Assembly: GCF_030269925.1 (NCBI RefSeq)
Contig: NC_085132.1
Span: forward strand, 22,501 to 86,500
DNA: 64,000 nt
DNA from: Bombyx mori
Lineage: Eukaryota; Arthropoda; Insecta; Lepidoptera; Bombycidae
Direction: 5' to 3'
A program made the position numbers and the translations under genes. The notes beneath the pieces are model-generated. The model was not told where the DNA came from and searched no databases. It worked only from the letters and a program-made list of their open reading frames with translations. How positions within the stretch are numbered: position 1 is the stretch's first letter; each line of letters starts with the position of its first letter. Positions 21,928 through 30,923 of the stretch are shown here, piece by piece.

Positions 21928-24900
21928 ACCCAGAATGAACTTACTCGCTACAAAATAGTACAGGCAAACCTCCAACGCATGAAGTTAGCGACCAACGAGT
22001 TGCTGATCGAAGCGAAAAATCGCGGTATATCGGTAGCCCTAATTCAGGAACCCTATGTTGGGGCGTCCAGGGTGATGAAAAGTTACAGGGGCGCAAGAAT
22101 CTTCCAAAGCGCTGGCCCAAGAGACGGAACAGTTAAAGCTGCGATAGCTGTTTTTAACCCTGACCTAAACGTAGTCCAATACCCGAAGCTCACCACAAAC
22201 AATATCGTGGTGGTGGGACTCCGTACCGGTGCTTGGGAGATCACGCTAGTCTCTTTTTACTTTGAGAACTCAGAGGGTGGTCAGCCCATCACTCCTGACT
22301 TAGAATATCTAGTGCGAATCGACAAAGAAATCGGGTCTAAAAAGTGGATTATTGGAGGTGACGCCAACGCTAAAAGCTCATGGTGGGGGAGTCCATTAAA
22401 CGACCACCGAGGTGAGGAGATGCTGGGTGCTCTCAATGAGCTGGGGCTACACATACAAAACAGAGGGGAAACTCCGACTTTTGATACCATCCGAGGGGGT
22501 AAGCGATACCAAAGTTTTGTGGACGTAACAGCTTGTTCTGCGGACTTAATTGGCGTAGTGGAAGACTGGAGAGTTGACGAGGGCCTGACGAGCGCTGACC
22601 ACAACGGCATAGTATTTAGTATTCGGCTGCAAAAATCTAAGGGCACAAAAATAAGTAGGACCACTAGGTTGTTCAACACAAAGAAAGCCAATTGGACGAG
22701 TTTTCGTGAGAAACTAAATCAAAAATTAGTAGAAAATAAATTTACCACCGCTGAACTCACGAATGTACGAAGTGCTGAACAACTTAACAACACCACACTA
22801 GGTCTTACGAAATCAATTACGGACGCTTGCGTAGAGTCGATGCCAATCAAAAAATCAAATGAAACACTTACCCTGCCGTGGTGGTCCGAGGAACTCGCAG
22901 ATCTGAAGAGGAACGTTGCCACTAAAAAACGCAGAATCAGGAACGCTGCCCCAATCCGGAGGTCAAAGGTCATCGAGGAGTACCTGAAACAAAAAGAAAA
23001 GTATGAATTAGAAGCAGCAAAAGCTCAGACGGAAAGTTGGAAGGAGTTTTGCTGTAAGCAGGACAGGGAGGGTGTGTGGGAGGGTATTTACAGGGTGATC
23101 GGAAGGACAACGAATAGGGAGGAGGATCAGCCGCTGGTAAAGGAAGGGGAGGTTCTGGATGAGAAGGGCTCTGTCAAGTTTCTGGCAGAGACCTTCTATC
23201 CAGACGATCTCACTGACGCCGAAAATAGTGACCACCGTCAAACGCGAGCCGAAGCCGAAAAAGTGAATGATGGCAAGCAAGTTGAGCCCTGCGACCCACC
23301 ATTCACGATGGCGGAGCTACAACAGGCCAGCGAATCCTTTAACCCGAAAAAAGCCCCGGGAGCGGATGGCTTTACTGCAGATATTTGCCAACACGTCATT
23401 AGAAACCACAGTGATGCATTTTTAATATTTTTGAACAAGTGTCTGGAATACCATCACTTTCCAGAGCTTTGGAAGAAGGCTACGGTCGTGGTGTTGAAAA
23501 AGCCGGGAAGGACTGACTATACCACCCCCAAAGCATATAGACCAATTGGTCTACTGCCAATACTAGGCAAAATATATGAAAAAATGTTGGTGTCACGCCT
23601 CAAATTTCACCTACTGCCTAAAATGAGTACTCGCCAGTACGGATTCATGCCCCAGAGAAGCACCGAGGACTCCCTCTATAATCTAATGCAACACATTCAC
23701 AGGAAATTAGATGAAAAGAAAATAATTGTTCTGGTTTCTTTGGACATAGAGGGAGCCTTCGATAGCGCCTGGTGGCCAGCTATACGAGTCCGACTGGCTG
23801 AGGAAAAGTGCCCACTGAACCTCAGGAAGGTATTTGATAGCTACCTGAGGAACAGAGAGATAGTGGTTAGGTATGCGGGAGAGGAGTGCACCAAAATCAC
23901 TACCAAGGGGTGCGTCCAGGGTTCCATCGGAGGACCAATCTTGTGGAACCTCCTCCTGGACCCTCTCTTAAAAAGCCTAGAGAATTGGGGTGAGTATGGT
24001 CAGGCCTTCGCGGACGACGTCGTGCTTGTCTTCGATGGTGACACCGCACTAGAGGTGCAAGGACGCGCCAATGTCGCTCTCGAACATGTTCGGACGTGGG
24101 GTGTCAAAAATAAGCTTAAATTTGCGCCCCAAAAAACAAATGCGATGGTTATTACCAGAAAACTTAAACACGACACCCCACGCTTGAGGATGGGAGGGAT
24201 AGACATTGCCATGTCCAGGGAAATAAAACTCCTTGGTGTCACCATAGACGACAGGCTGACTTTCAACACTCACGTGGCGAATGTCTGCAGAAAGGCTACT
24301 GGAATATATAAGCTACTCTCCAGAGCGGCGAGAGTGAGCTGGGGTCTCAACCCTGATATAGTTAGGATTATTTATACGGCTACTATAGAGCCGATCATCC
24401 TGTACGCTGCTAGCGTGTGGGCACCGGCGGCAAAGAAGCTGATGACGATCAAACAGCTTCAAGTGGTCCAGCGTGGGATAGCGCAGAAAATCTGTAAGGG
24501 CTATCGAACGGTCTCCCTGAACTCGGCGCTGCTACTGGCTGGGATACTTCCCCTTGATCTCAGAGTGCGTGAGGCGGCCTCACTGTACGAGGCCAAGAGG
24601 GGAGTGCCCCGGCTGGAGCTGGGGGACAGGGAGATCGAGCGGGTGGCCCCAGCCATTGAGGCGCCACACCCCGCTGAGCGTATCAGCCTGAGGCTCGTGA
24701 GCCTGGTAGATCGGGAACAGCTCAACCAAAACAGTGACTTTGAAATTCGTATATTTACTGACGGGAGCAGGATTGAGGGCAAAGTCGGTGCTGCCTTGTC
24801 TGTGTGGAACAGCGAGACCGAAATAAAAGCCTTCAAGCTTGCTCTCCCAGGGTATTGCACCGTCTACCAGGCTGAACTTCTGGCTATATGCAAGGCCACA

Positions 24901-25611
24901 CATGTAATTCTCGGACACCCAGCGTCTTCTTTTGGAGTCTACAGTGATTCAATGGCAGCTCTACAAACGGTCATAAATCATAGTTGCCTCCATCCCCTTG
25001 CAGTAGAGAGCAGAGATAAATTAACAACAGCATCTCTCCAGGGTAAGGTTGTTACCTTATTCTGGATTAAGGCTCATGCAGGGATGGAGGGTAACGAAAG
25101 AGCTGACCAGCTTGCCAAAAGTGCCGCTTTGGGCTCCAAAAGAAGACCTGATTACGATCTGTACCCGGTCTCATTCGCCAAGCGAAGCATTCGACTTGCG
25201 ACGCTTGACGAATGGAATCGCAGATATCGAACTGGAGAAACCGCGTCGGTCACAAAGATATTCTTCCCGGATGCTGTGATGGCGTACCGGATGATCCGCA
25301 AAATAAAAATCGGTGGTATAATTACGCAAATTATGACAGGGCACGGTGGGTTCTCGGAGTACTTGAATCGCTTTAAGTGCAAAGAGAGCCCATCGTGCGC
25401 ATGCGAGCCAGGAACAGAGGAATCCGTCCCACACATCCTTTTCGACTGCCCAATACCTGCAATGCAAAGGTTTGAATTAGGAAATAAAATAAATGAAAAC
25501 ATTGTAAGGGAAAATGTACCAAACATCTTAAATAGTAAAGAAAGAGACACGTTTTTAAAATTCTGTATCGAAATCGCTCAAAATGTTATAAACAGAAACA
25601 AAACAGCGTAG
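21922..25611 (+). CDS. ORF2 of P1: AP endonuclease-reverse transcriptase-RNase H
   Basis: About 1,229 residues if read from the proposed frameshift; the first in-frame AUG is at 21979 (1,210 residues, numbering used here). The AUG start is unlikely because the conserved VQANLQR strand with the endonuclease Asn lies just upstream of it. Endonuclease: IQEPYVG about 23, GGDANAK about 125, SADHN about 204. Reverse transcriptase about 400-720: KKAPGADGF, YRPIGLLPI, QYGFMPQRST, DIEGAFDS, QGSIGGP and catalytic FADD about 675. RNase H about 922-1045: TDGS, AELLA, YSDS and NERADQ supply the D-E-D-D set. The C-terminus has GHGGFSEYL and a Cys/His motif (CACEPG...H...DC). Complete and apparently functional. 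Confidence 0.93.
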   Translation, partial: EGTQNELTRYKIVQANLQRMKLATNELLIEAKNRGISVALIQEPYVGASRVMKSYRGARIFQSAGPRDGTVKAAIAVFNPDLNVVQYPKLTTNNIVVVGLRTGAWEITLVSFYFENSEGGQPITPDLEYLVRIDKEIGSKKWIIGGDANAKSSWWGSPLNDHRGEEMLGALNELGLHIQNRGETPTFDTIRGGKRYQSFVDVTACSADLIGVVEDWRVDEGLTSADHNGIVFSIRLQKSKGTKISRTTRLFNTKKANWTSFREKLNQKLVENKFTTAELTNVRSAEQLNNTTLGLTKSITDACVESMPIKKSNETLTLPWWSEELADLKRNVATKKRRIRNAAPIRRSKVIEEYLKQKEKYELEAAKAQTESWKEFCCKQDREGVWEGIYRVIGRTTNREEDQPLVKEGEVLDEKGSVKFLAETFYPDDLTDAENSDHRQTRAEAEKVNDGKQVEPCDPPFTMAELQQASESFNPKKAPGADGFTADICQHVIRNHSDAFLIFLNKCLEYHHFPELWKKATVVVLKKPGRTDYTTPKAYRPIGLLPILGKIYEKMLVSRLKFHLLPKMSTRQYGFMPQRSTEDSLYNLMQHIHRKLDEKKIIVLVSLDIEGAFDSAWWPAIRVRLAEEKCPLNLRKVFDSYLRNREIVVRYAGEECTKITTKGCVQGSIGGPILWNLLLDPLLKSLENWGEYGQAFADDVVLVFDGDTALEVQGRANVALEHVRTWGVKNKLKFAPQKTNAMVITRKLKHDTPRLRMGGIDIAMSREIKLLGVTIDDRLTFNTHVANVCRKATGIYKLLSRAARVSWGLNPDIVRIIYTATIEPIILYAASVWAPAAKKLMTIKQLQVVQRGIAQKICKGYRTVSLNSALLLAGILPLDLRVREAASLYEAKRGVPRLELGDREIERVAPAIEAPHPAERISLRLVSLVDREQLNQNSDFEIRIFTDGSRIEGKVGAALSVWNSETEIKAFKLALPGYCTVYQAELLAICKATHVILGHPASSFGVYSDSMAALQTVINHSCLHPLAVESRDKLTTASLQGKVVTLFWIKAHAGMEGNERADQLAKSAALGSKRRPDYDLYPVSFAKRSIRLATLDEWNRRYRTGETASVTKIFFPDAVMAYRMIRKIKIGGIITQIMTGHGGFSEYLNRFKCKESPSCACEPGTEESVPHILFDCPIPAMQRFELGNKINENIVRENVPNILNSKERDTFLKFCIEIAQNVINRNKTA

Positions 25612-25889
25612 CAAGTAATTATGCTATCATAATATAGTGATATATATTATAGAGTAGCATAGAGTAAGGAATTAGATAAATAAAGATGTAGAGTTTAAGA
25701 ACAAATCGTTAAAAATAGGATGTAAAAATCACTGTAAGAATAAAAAATTAAACAATGTACATAAAAAATTCCTGTAAATATTATAATATATTATATAAGA
25801 AATAAGTAGAATAGTAAGAAATGTTAAACCTAGCAGCTAAAGCTCCGATTATGTTGGAGGTAGGACGCAACGCCCTGTGAGGACGGGTG

Positions 25890-25926
<37 letters not shown>
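25612..25926 (+). other. 3' UTR, terminal hairpin and poly(A) of P1
   Basis: About 280 nt of AT-rich 3' UTR, then 33 A (25894-25926) touching CCTAA. CTCCGA (25843-25848) can pair with TTGGAG (25854-25859) around loop TTATG, using one G-U pair. The position just before the tail matches hairpins in P0, P2, P4, P5 and P6. Confidence 0.75.
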
Positions 25927-25929
<3 letters not shown>

Positions 25930-25953
25930 AACCTAACCTAACCTAACCTAACC
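25927..25953 (+). repeat. Short (CCTAA)n array 4
   Basis: About five CCTAA units separate the poly(A) of P1 from the 5' end of P2, so the two elements lie almost head to tail. Confidence 0.95.
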
Positions 25954-27018
25954 CCTCCATAACTTTTCTTACAAGAGGCTTAATTTGAAGCGGTTTTTTG
26001 CGATATTTAAGTGCAACCGGCTTGTAAGCACGCACCGACCCTTCAAACTAGGAATCGCAGTGGTGTGACGTCATTTTTTGACACCCCCACCTTTTCGACC
26101 TGAAAATATTTAAAAATTTATTATTTTTCAAAGTTACTTTGTTGCTTTTGCAAATCCAACTTACCTATTTAATACTTACCGGTCCGCCCTACTTTCTGGA
26201 GTGCGTTCCGCGCTTCCGGAAATCCAAAATTTTGTATTTTCCTGTTAAAAAGGTCAAAATTTTTCTTGTTTTCCTGAAAAATAAAAGATTTTTCTTCAAA
26301 AAATCTTTAAATTCTGTACCACTGGCTAGAGCTCGGCGAGACGCTTCTTTTGAGGTATCGCACGACCCTCTAGCTGGCGCGAAACGTCAAAAAATTGCCC
26401 GCCCACCCGCCCTCTTGGTACGACAGTTAAAATTTACACAGTATAGGAAAGGGAGCAACGTAACAAAAATTTTTCATTGATTGACAAGACTCAAACTAGA
26501 GCCTCATAATAGTGCAGTGTATTGATCTTACCGCGTATTACTGCTTATTTGACTTTGGTTTATTTATTTTAGTTGTTTCAAACAGAAATCCTAACTTGTA
26601 CTATTGTATTTTGCGTGTTAGAATAAGCGACTTGGTCTGACTGACCCTTCCTATCTATAATTCTTAGAATAATTTGTCGAAATCTTAACTGACTATAATT
26701 ACCTCAAATTCCTGTATAAGGAAAATATTATTTACCTTACCGTATTTTGCTTATTGTTTTATTCGTTTATTTTGTTTAAATTTATTTCAATTGATTAATT
26801 TAAATAGAAACCTTCTGAATTGTATTTAGCGATGTTTTGTGTGTTAGAATAAGTTGACTCGCCTGTGATATTTTGACGCTCTTTAGTGGTAGTTTTAAAA
26901 TAATTTATCTGAACTGTGACTATAACTACGAAACATATAAACTTTAGACAAATTTATATTCTTTAACAAAATACACATACACACGTTTACACACTAGTTT
27001 TAGACGCGTTCCCCGATA
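25954..27018 (+). promoter_or_regulatory. 5' UTR of P2 with a single copy of the P1-type monomer
   Basis: The first 440 bp match the final P1 monomer with scattered substitutions (for example TAATTTGAAG for TATTTTGAAG) and include TGACGTCA at 26066-26073. It then continues with the same C-rich GCCCGCCCACCCGCCCTCTT as P1. The next 600 bp are AT-rich leader with no useful ORF. This proves that the monomer is an element component rather than an unrelated satellite. Confidence 0.85.
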
Positions 27019-28464
27019 ATGTTTGCTATACACACCCCTACCAAAAAGATCAACAACACTCTTATGGTGTCACAAATGGACAATACTATCCCGAAAGACC
27101 TGGAAGTCAAAGTGGACAAACCGTCAACAGTAAGGCGGAGTATTGAAAATATTGAGGCAAGCCAGGAGGCAGCACAAATAGAAGTCCAACCCTCCCAAAA
27201 AAGGATCCAAGCGATCAAATCCAGCCAGAAGGAGGCAACCAGGAAAATAGACCTGGTTACGTCACCTCCAACAAGGGAGAAACACCCAACCCTGGCTCTT
27301 GAAGCTAAATCCTGTCTTTGCAAGGCGAAGACTTATCTGGCCAACTCCAGAAACCTGAGGACGGACATAAAGGACGGAGTCTTGAATACAATCGATAGAC
27401 TGTACCAAATAGTCAAAACTTTGGATAAAGAATTGGAAAATCAAAAAAGAGGAAAGAAAGAGGAGGAGAAAGGAGTAGGGACGGGTGAGACGGGCTCTTT
27501 ACACCCCCTGACCCCTCCCATCCCCTCCCCGACACACTGCCATGAACTGACTAAAAGGATGGAAGAACATACAAGACTAGTCAAAGAAAATAACGAAAAA
27601 ATGGAAGAATTAAAAGGAATGTTGACTGAACATAAGAAAACGCTGGAAGGGGCAACATACGCGAGTGTAGCGGCGGGCCCAAAAAAGGGAAACATCGAAG
27701 AAATAAAAACGTTGCACTCGGTCATAGTCACCTCCAGTGACGAACAAGAGTCAGGGGAGGAAGTCTTAAACAAAATAAGGGAAGTCATAAACGCCAAAGA
27801 GGGGGGAGTGATGATAGATAGAGTTCGGAAAGCCAGGGACCGGAAAGTGATTATAGGATGTAGGAGTGAAGCGGACAGGAAGAAAGTAAAAGATAGGCTG
27901 GACAAAGCGGGAGGGTTATTACAAGCGGAAGAAATTAAAAACAAGGATCCGCTGGTTATTCTGAAGGACGTCCTTGCTTACAACACAGAAGAAGAGGTGG
28001 TGGGGGCGCTGAGGAAGCAGAACCAGAAGATCTTTGAGGGGCTGACAGAAGATGAGGACAGGATGGTAGTAAAATATAAAAGAAAATCAAGGAACGCCAT
28101 CACAAACCATATAGTCCTAAAAGTCTCCCCGAGGCTGTGGGGCAGGCTTGTGGAGAAAGGAACGGTCCAGATTGACATGCAGAGGATTCATGTGTCGGAC
28201 AAATCTCCACTGGTTCAGTGCTCCCAATGTCTGGGGTACGGTCACACCAGACGCTTCTGCAGGGAAGAGAAAGAGACATGCAGCCATTGTGCAGGTCCAC
28301 ACAAGAAGACCGAGTGCCCGGAGTGGTGTGCCGGTGCAGCCCCTACATGTAGAAACTGCGCATCCGCTAAGGTGGGAAACGCCGAGCACAACGCTTTTAG
28401 CGATGAGTGCCCAGTGCGACGGAAGTGGGATGCGCTAGCCAGAGCTGCGACGGCTTATTGCTGA
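27019..28464 (+). CDS. ORF1 of P2: gag-like protein with zinc knuckles
   Basis: 481 residues from ATG (MFAIHTPTKK). It carries the shared N-terminal TP-x-K and VRRSI motifs, a helical Lys/Glu-rich middle (with EEKGVGTGETGS and a short Pro-rich insert), the conserved domain ending in DPLVILKDVL and IQRIHV-like sequence, and C-terminal CSQCLGYGHTRRFC, CSHCAGPHKKTEC and CRNC clusters. The frame is fully open although the element has lost its reverse transcriptase, which suggests the protein is still useful, or that the loss is recent. It ends AYC-UGA in the same recoding context as P1. Confidence 0.92.
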   Translation: MFAIHTPTKKINNTLMVSQMDNTIPKDLEVKVDKPSTVRRSIENIEASQEAAQIEVQPSQKRIQAIKSSQKEATRKIDLVTSPPTREKHPTLALEAKSCLCKAKTYLANSRNLRTDIKDGVLNTIDRLYQIVKTLDKELENQKRGKKEEEKGVGTGETGSLHPLTPPIPSPTHCHELTKRMEEHTRLVKENNEKMEELKGMLTEHKKTLEGATYASVAAGPKKGNIEEIKTLHSVIVTSSDEQESGEEVLNKIREVINAKEGGVMIDRVRKARDRKVIIGCRSEADRKKVKDRLDKAGGLLQAEEIKNKDPLVILKDVLAYNTEEEVVGALRKQNQKIFEGLTEDEDRMVVKYKRKSRNAITNHIVLKVSPRLWGRLVEKGTVQIDMQRIHVSDKSPLVQCSQCLGYGHTRRFCREEKETCSHCAGPHKKTECPEWCAGAAPTCRNCASAKVGNAEHNAFSDECPVRRKWDALARAATAYC

Positions 28465-29095
28465 GGGCGACCACAGAGGACAGCATGGCACACCATCCCG
28501 CAGTCACAGTCGGTTGGGGATGCTCGGCTGCGGTGGCGTACCAACGTTTCAGATTGTGAGAGAAGATGGGGTGCTTAGCAGTGTGGTCCACGTCGCTTAC
28601 TGCTCCGGTCACAACTGTATCATGCTTACTCTAACGAAGGAAGGGTCAAGAAACATGCCTAAGGCGAGCACAACCAGGAAATGTAACACCAGGGACGTGA
28701 ATTGGCTACCTTTTATTGAAAAGGCAACCCAATTCAAGAGGGACAAAAATCTTGACACTCAAAGATTGAAAATGACAAACACGGAGGAAGAACGAACGAA
28801 TACCATAAACGAGTATGATGCAGTTGTGATCGAGGCGCACGAGGAGGTCTTCCCAAAAATAAAATGTAAAACAAATCCGAAGATTCCTTGGTGGACCAAA
28901 GAGTTGGAGGATAAGGAAGAGGAAACACTTACCTTAGAGTGGCGGGTCCGCTGCACGGAACCCTGCAGTAGGAGTGCCGCCGTAGCCGGGTATCTGGAAC
29001 AAAAAGAGGACTGTGGAAATGATGTGAAGGGTGCTGAGAGAAGCAGTTGGATGGAGTTTGATTTTGTACAGTATTGTGTCAAGATAAATAAATAA
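28463..29095 (+). pseudogene. ORF2 remnant of P2 (rearranged endonuclease end and linker)
   Basis: Reading in the +1 frame from the ORF1 stop gives about 210 residues without a stop. After a short unmatched start, GVPTFQIVR aligns with TPTFDTIRG of the P1 endonuclease, SGHNCIML with SADHNGIVF, TRKCNTRDVNW with TRLFNTKKANW, and PWWTKELED with PWWSEELAD; YLEQKE and SSWMEF correspond to YLKQKE and ESWKEF. Thus the N-terminal endonuclease, a stretch before SDH, and everything after the linker are deleted. The catalytic SDH reads SGH. It cannot be an endonuclease or polymerase; any role of the retained frame is unknown. Confidence 0.82.
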
Positions 29096-29706
29096 GTTGT
29101 ATATAAAAGTGTATTTGGAATATGCAGATATATACAATGTAAAATTTTGACACACACAAATCGCAGAATCACTACAACGCCAGCTTAAGTTCCTAGTGAC
29201 ATCTAGCATTAGAATTGATACTGAAGTGTTGAAAGTAAAATAGAATTACAAAAAATGTAAATAAATAATGTATAATCCAATAATAATGTAATAAATTAGG
29301 CAAAATTGGAACAACTTACTGTCAAGACTAGATAATATGAAAATGTAATGATTATTCGATAAAATGCAAAATTAGTAGGAAGTATAAAGAATGTTAACAA
29401 ATAAAGTATAATGATGCGATAATGACGTAATAAATAAGGCTAAATTTTGAGTAAAATATTGTAAGAGAGCTAAGGAAAATGTAATGCAATGAAAGTAAAA
29501 AATGTAAATATAAAAGAAAAAGAAGTACAAATTAGAAAGAAGTACAAAGGAAATAAAATGCAATAAAAATAGTAATTGACTCAATCGCAAATCTAATATA
29601 CAATTTCAAATATTGTATACCAAATAAAATAAAAAACAGTAAACAAGCCAAAAAGCCTTAAAAATGTCCCTGACACTTACTCGTTAGGGGAACGCGCTAT
29701 TATATA

Positions 29707-29761
<55 letters not shown>
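29096..29761 (+). other. 3' UTR, terminal hairpin and poly(A) of P2
   Basis: About 610 nt of very AT-rich sequence, with no ORF, then poly(A). CCCTGA (29668-29673) can pair with TTAGGG (29684-29689), one G-U pair, 20 nt before the tail. I do not see the 90-nt box found in P0, P4, P5 and P6. Confidence 0.7.
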
Positions 29762-29764
<3 letters not shown>

Positions 29765-30923
29765 AACCTAACCTAACCTAACCTAACCTAACCTAACCTA
29801 ACCTAACCTAACCTAACCTAACCTAACCTAACCTAACCTAACCTAACCTAACCTAACCTAACCTAACCTAACCTAACCTAACCTAACCTAACCTAACCTA
29901 ACCTAACCTAACCTAACCTAACCTAACCTAACCTAACCTAACCTAACCTAACCTAACCTAACCTAACCTAACCTAACCTAACCTAACCTAACCTAACCTA
30001 ACCTAACCTAACCTAACCTAACCTAACCTAACCTAACCTAACCTAACCTAACCTAACCTAACCTAACCTAACCTAACCTAACCTAACCTAACCTAACCTA
30101 ACCTAACCTAACCTAACCTAACCTAACCTAACCTAACCTAACCTAACCTAACCTAACCTAACCTAACCTAACCTAACCTAACCTAACCTAACCTAACCTA
30201 ACCTAACCTAACCTAACCTAACCTAACCTAACCTAACCTAACCTAACCTAACCTAACCTAACCTAACCTAACCTAACCTAACCTAACCTAACCTAACCTA
30301 ACCTAACCTAACCTAACCTAACCTAACCTAACCTAACCTAACCTAACCTAACCTAACCTAACCTAACCTAACCTAACCTAACCTAACCTAACCTAACCTA
30401 ACCTAACCTAACCTAACCTAACCTAACCTAACCTAACCTAACCTAACCTAACCTAACCTAACCTAACCTAACCTAACCTAACCTAACCTAACCTAACCTA
30501 ACCTAACCTAACCTAACCTAACCTAACCTAACCTAACCTAACCTAACCTAACCTAACCTAACCTAACCTAACCTAACCTAACCTAACCTAACCTAACCTA
30601 ACCTAACCTAACCTAACCTAACCTAACCTAACCTAACCTAACCTAACCTAACCTAACCTAACCTAACCTAACCTAACCTAACCTAACCTAACCTAACCTA
30701 ACCTAACCTAACCTAACCTAACCTAACCTAACCTAACCTAACCTAACCTAACCTAACCTAACCTAACCTAACCTAACCTAACCTAACCTAACCTAACCTA
30801 ACCTAACCTAACCTAACCTAACCTAACCTAACCTAACCTAACCTAACCTAACCTAACCTAACCTAACCTAACCTAACCTAACCTAACCTAACCTAACCTA
30901 ACCTAACCTAACCTAACCTAACC
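29762..30923 (+). repeat. (CCTAA)n telomeric repeat array 5
   Basis: About 232 uninterrupted CCTAA units between the poly(A) of P2 and the truncated 5' end of P3. It is the longest array in the window and ends CCTAACC. Confidence 0.98.

Larger units (their letters stand above)
12551..25926 (+). mobile_element. P1: full-length plus-strand telomeric non-LTR retrotransposon with expanded 5' monomer array
   Basis: About 13.4 kb: tandem 5' monomers (12554-20178), remaining 5' UTR (20179-20492), ORF1 (20493-21923), ORF2 in the +1 frame (to 25611), 3' UTR, and poly(A) (25894-25926) running into CCTAA. Orientation relative to CCTAA is opposite to the M elements. Both ORFs are open with all expected motifs. 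The monomers belong to the element: the related P2 starts with one copy joined to the same downstream sequence (GCCCGCCCACCCGCCCTCTT). P3 is an apparently identical truncated copy of its 3' part. Confidence 0.92.
25954..29761 (+). mobile_element. P2: gag-only relative of P1 with a collapsed ORF2
   Basis: About 3.8 kb: one 5' monomer (to about 26396), leader (to 27018), intact ORF1 (27019-28464), a 211-codon remnant of ORF2 (28463-29095), 3' UTR, and 53-nt poly(A) (29709-29761) followed by CCTAA. Reverse transcriptase and RNase H are absent. Both ends sit in telomeric repeats, so the reduced element itself may have been inserted, presumably using an ORF2 from a relative; internal deletion after insertion is the alternative. 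Confidence 0.88.

Noticed and set aside
29684..29689. TTAGGG as a vertebrate-type telomere repeat
   Set aside because: A single hexamer forming one side of the P2 terminal hairpin; there is no array.
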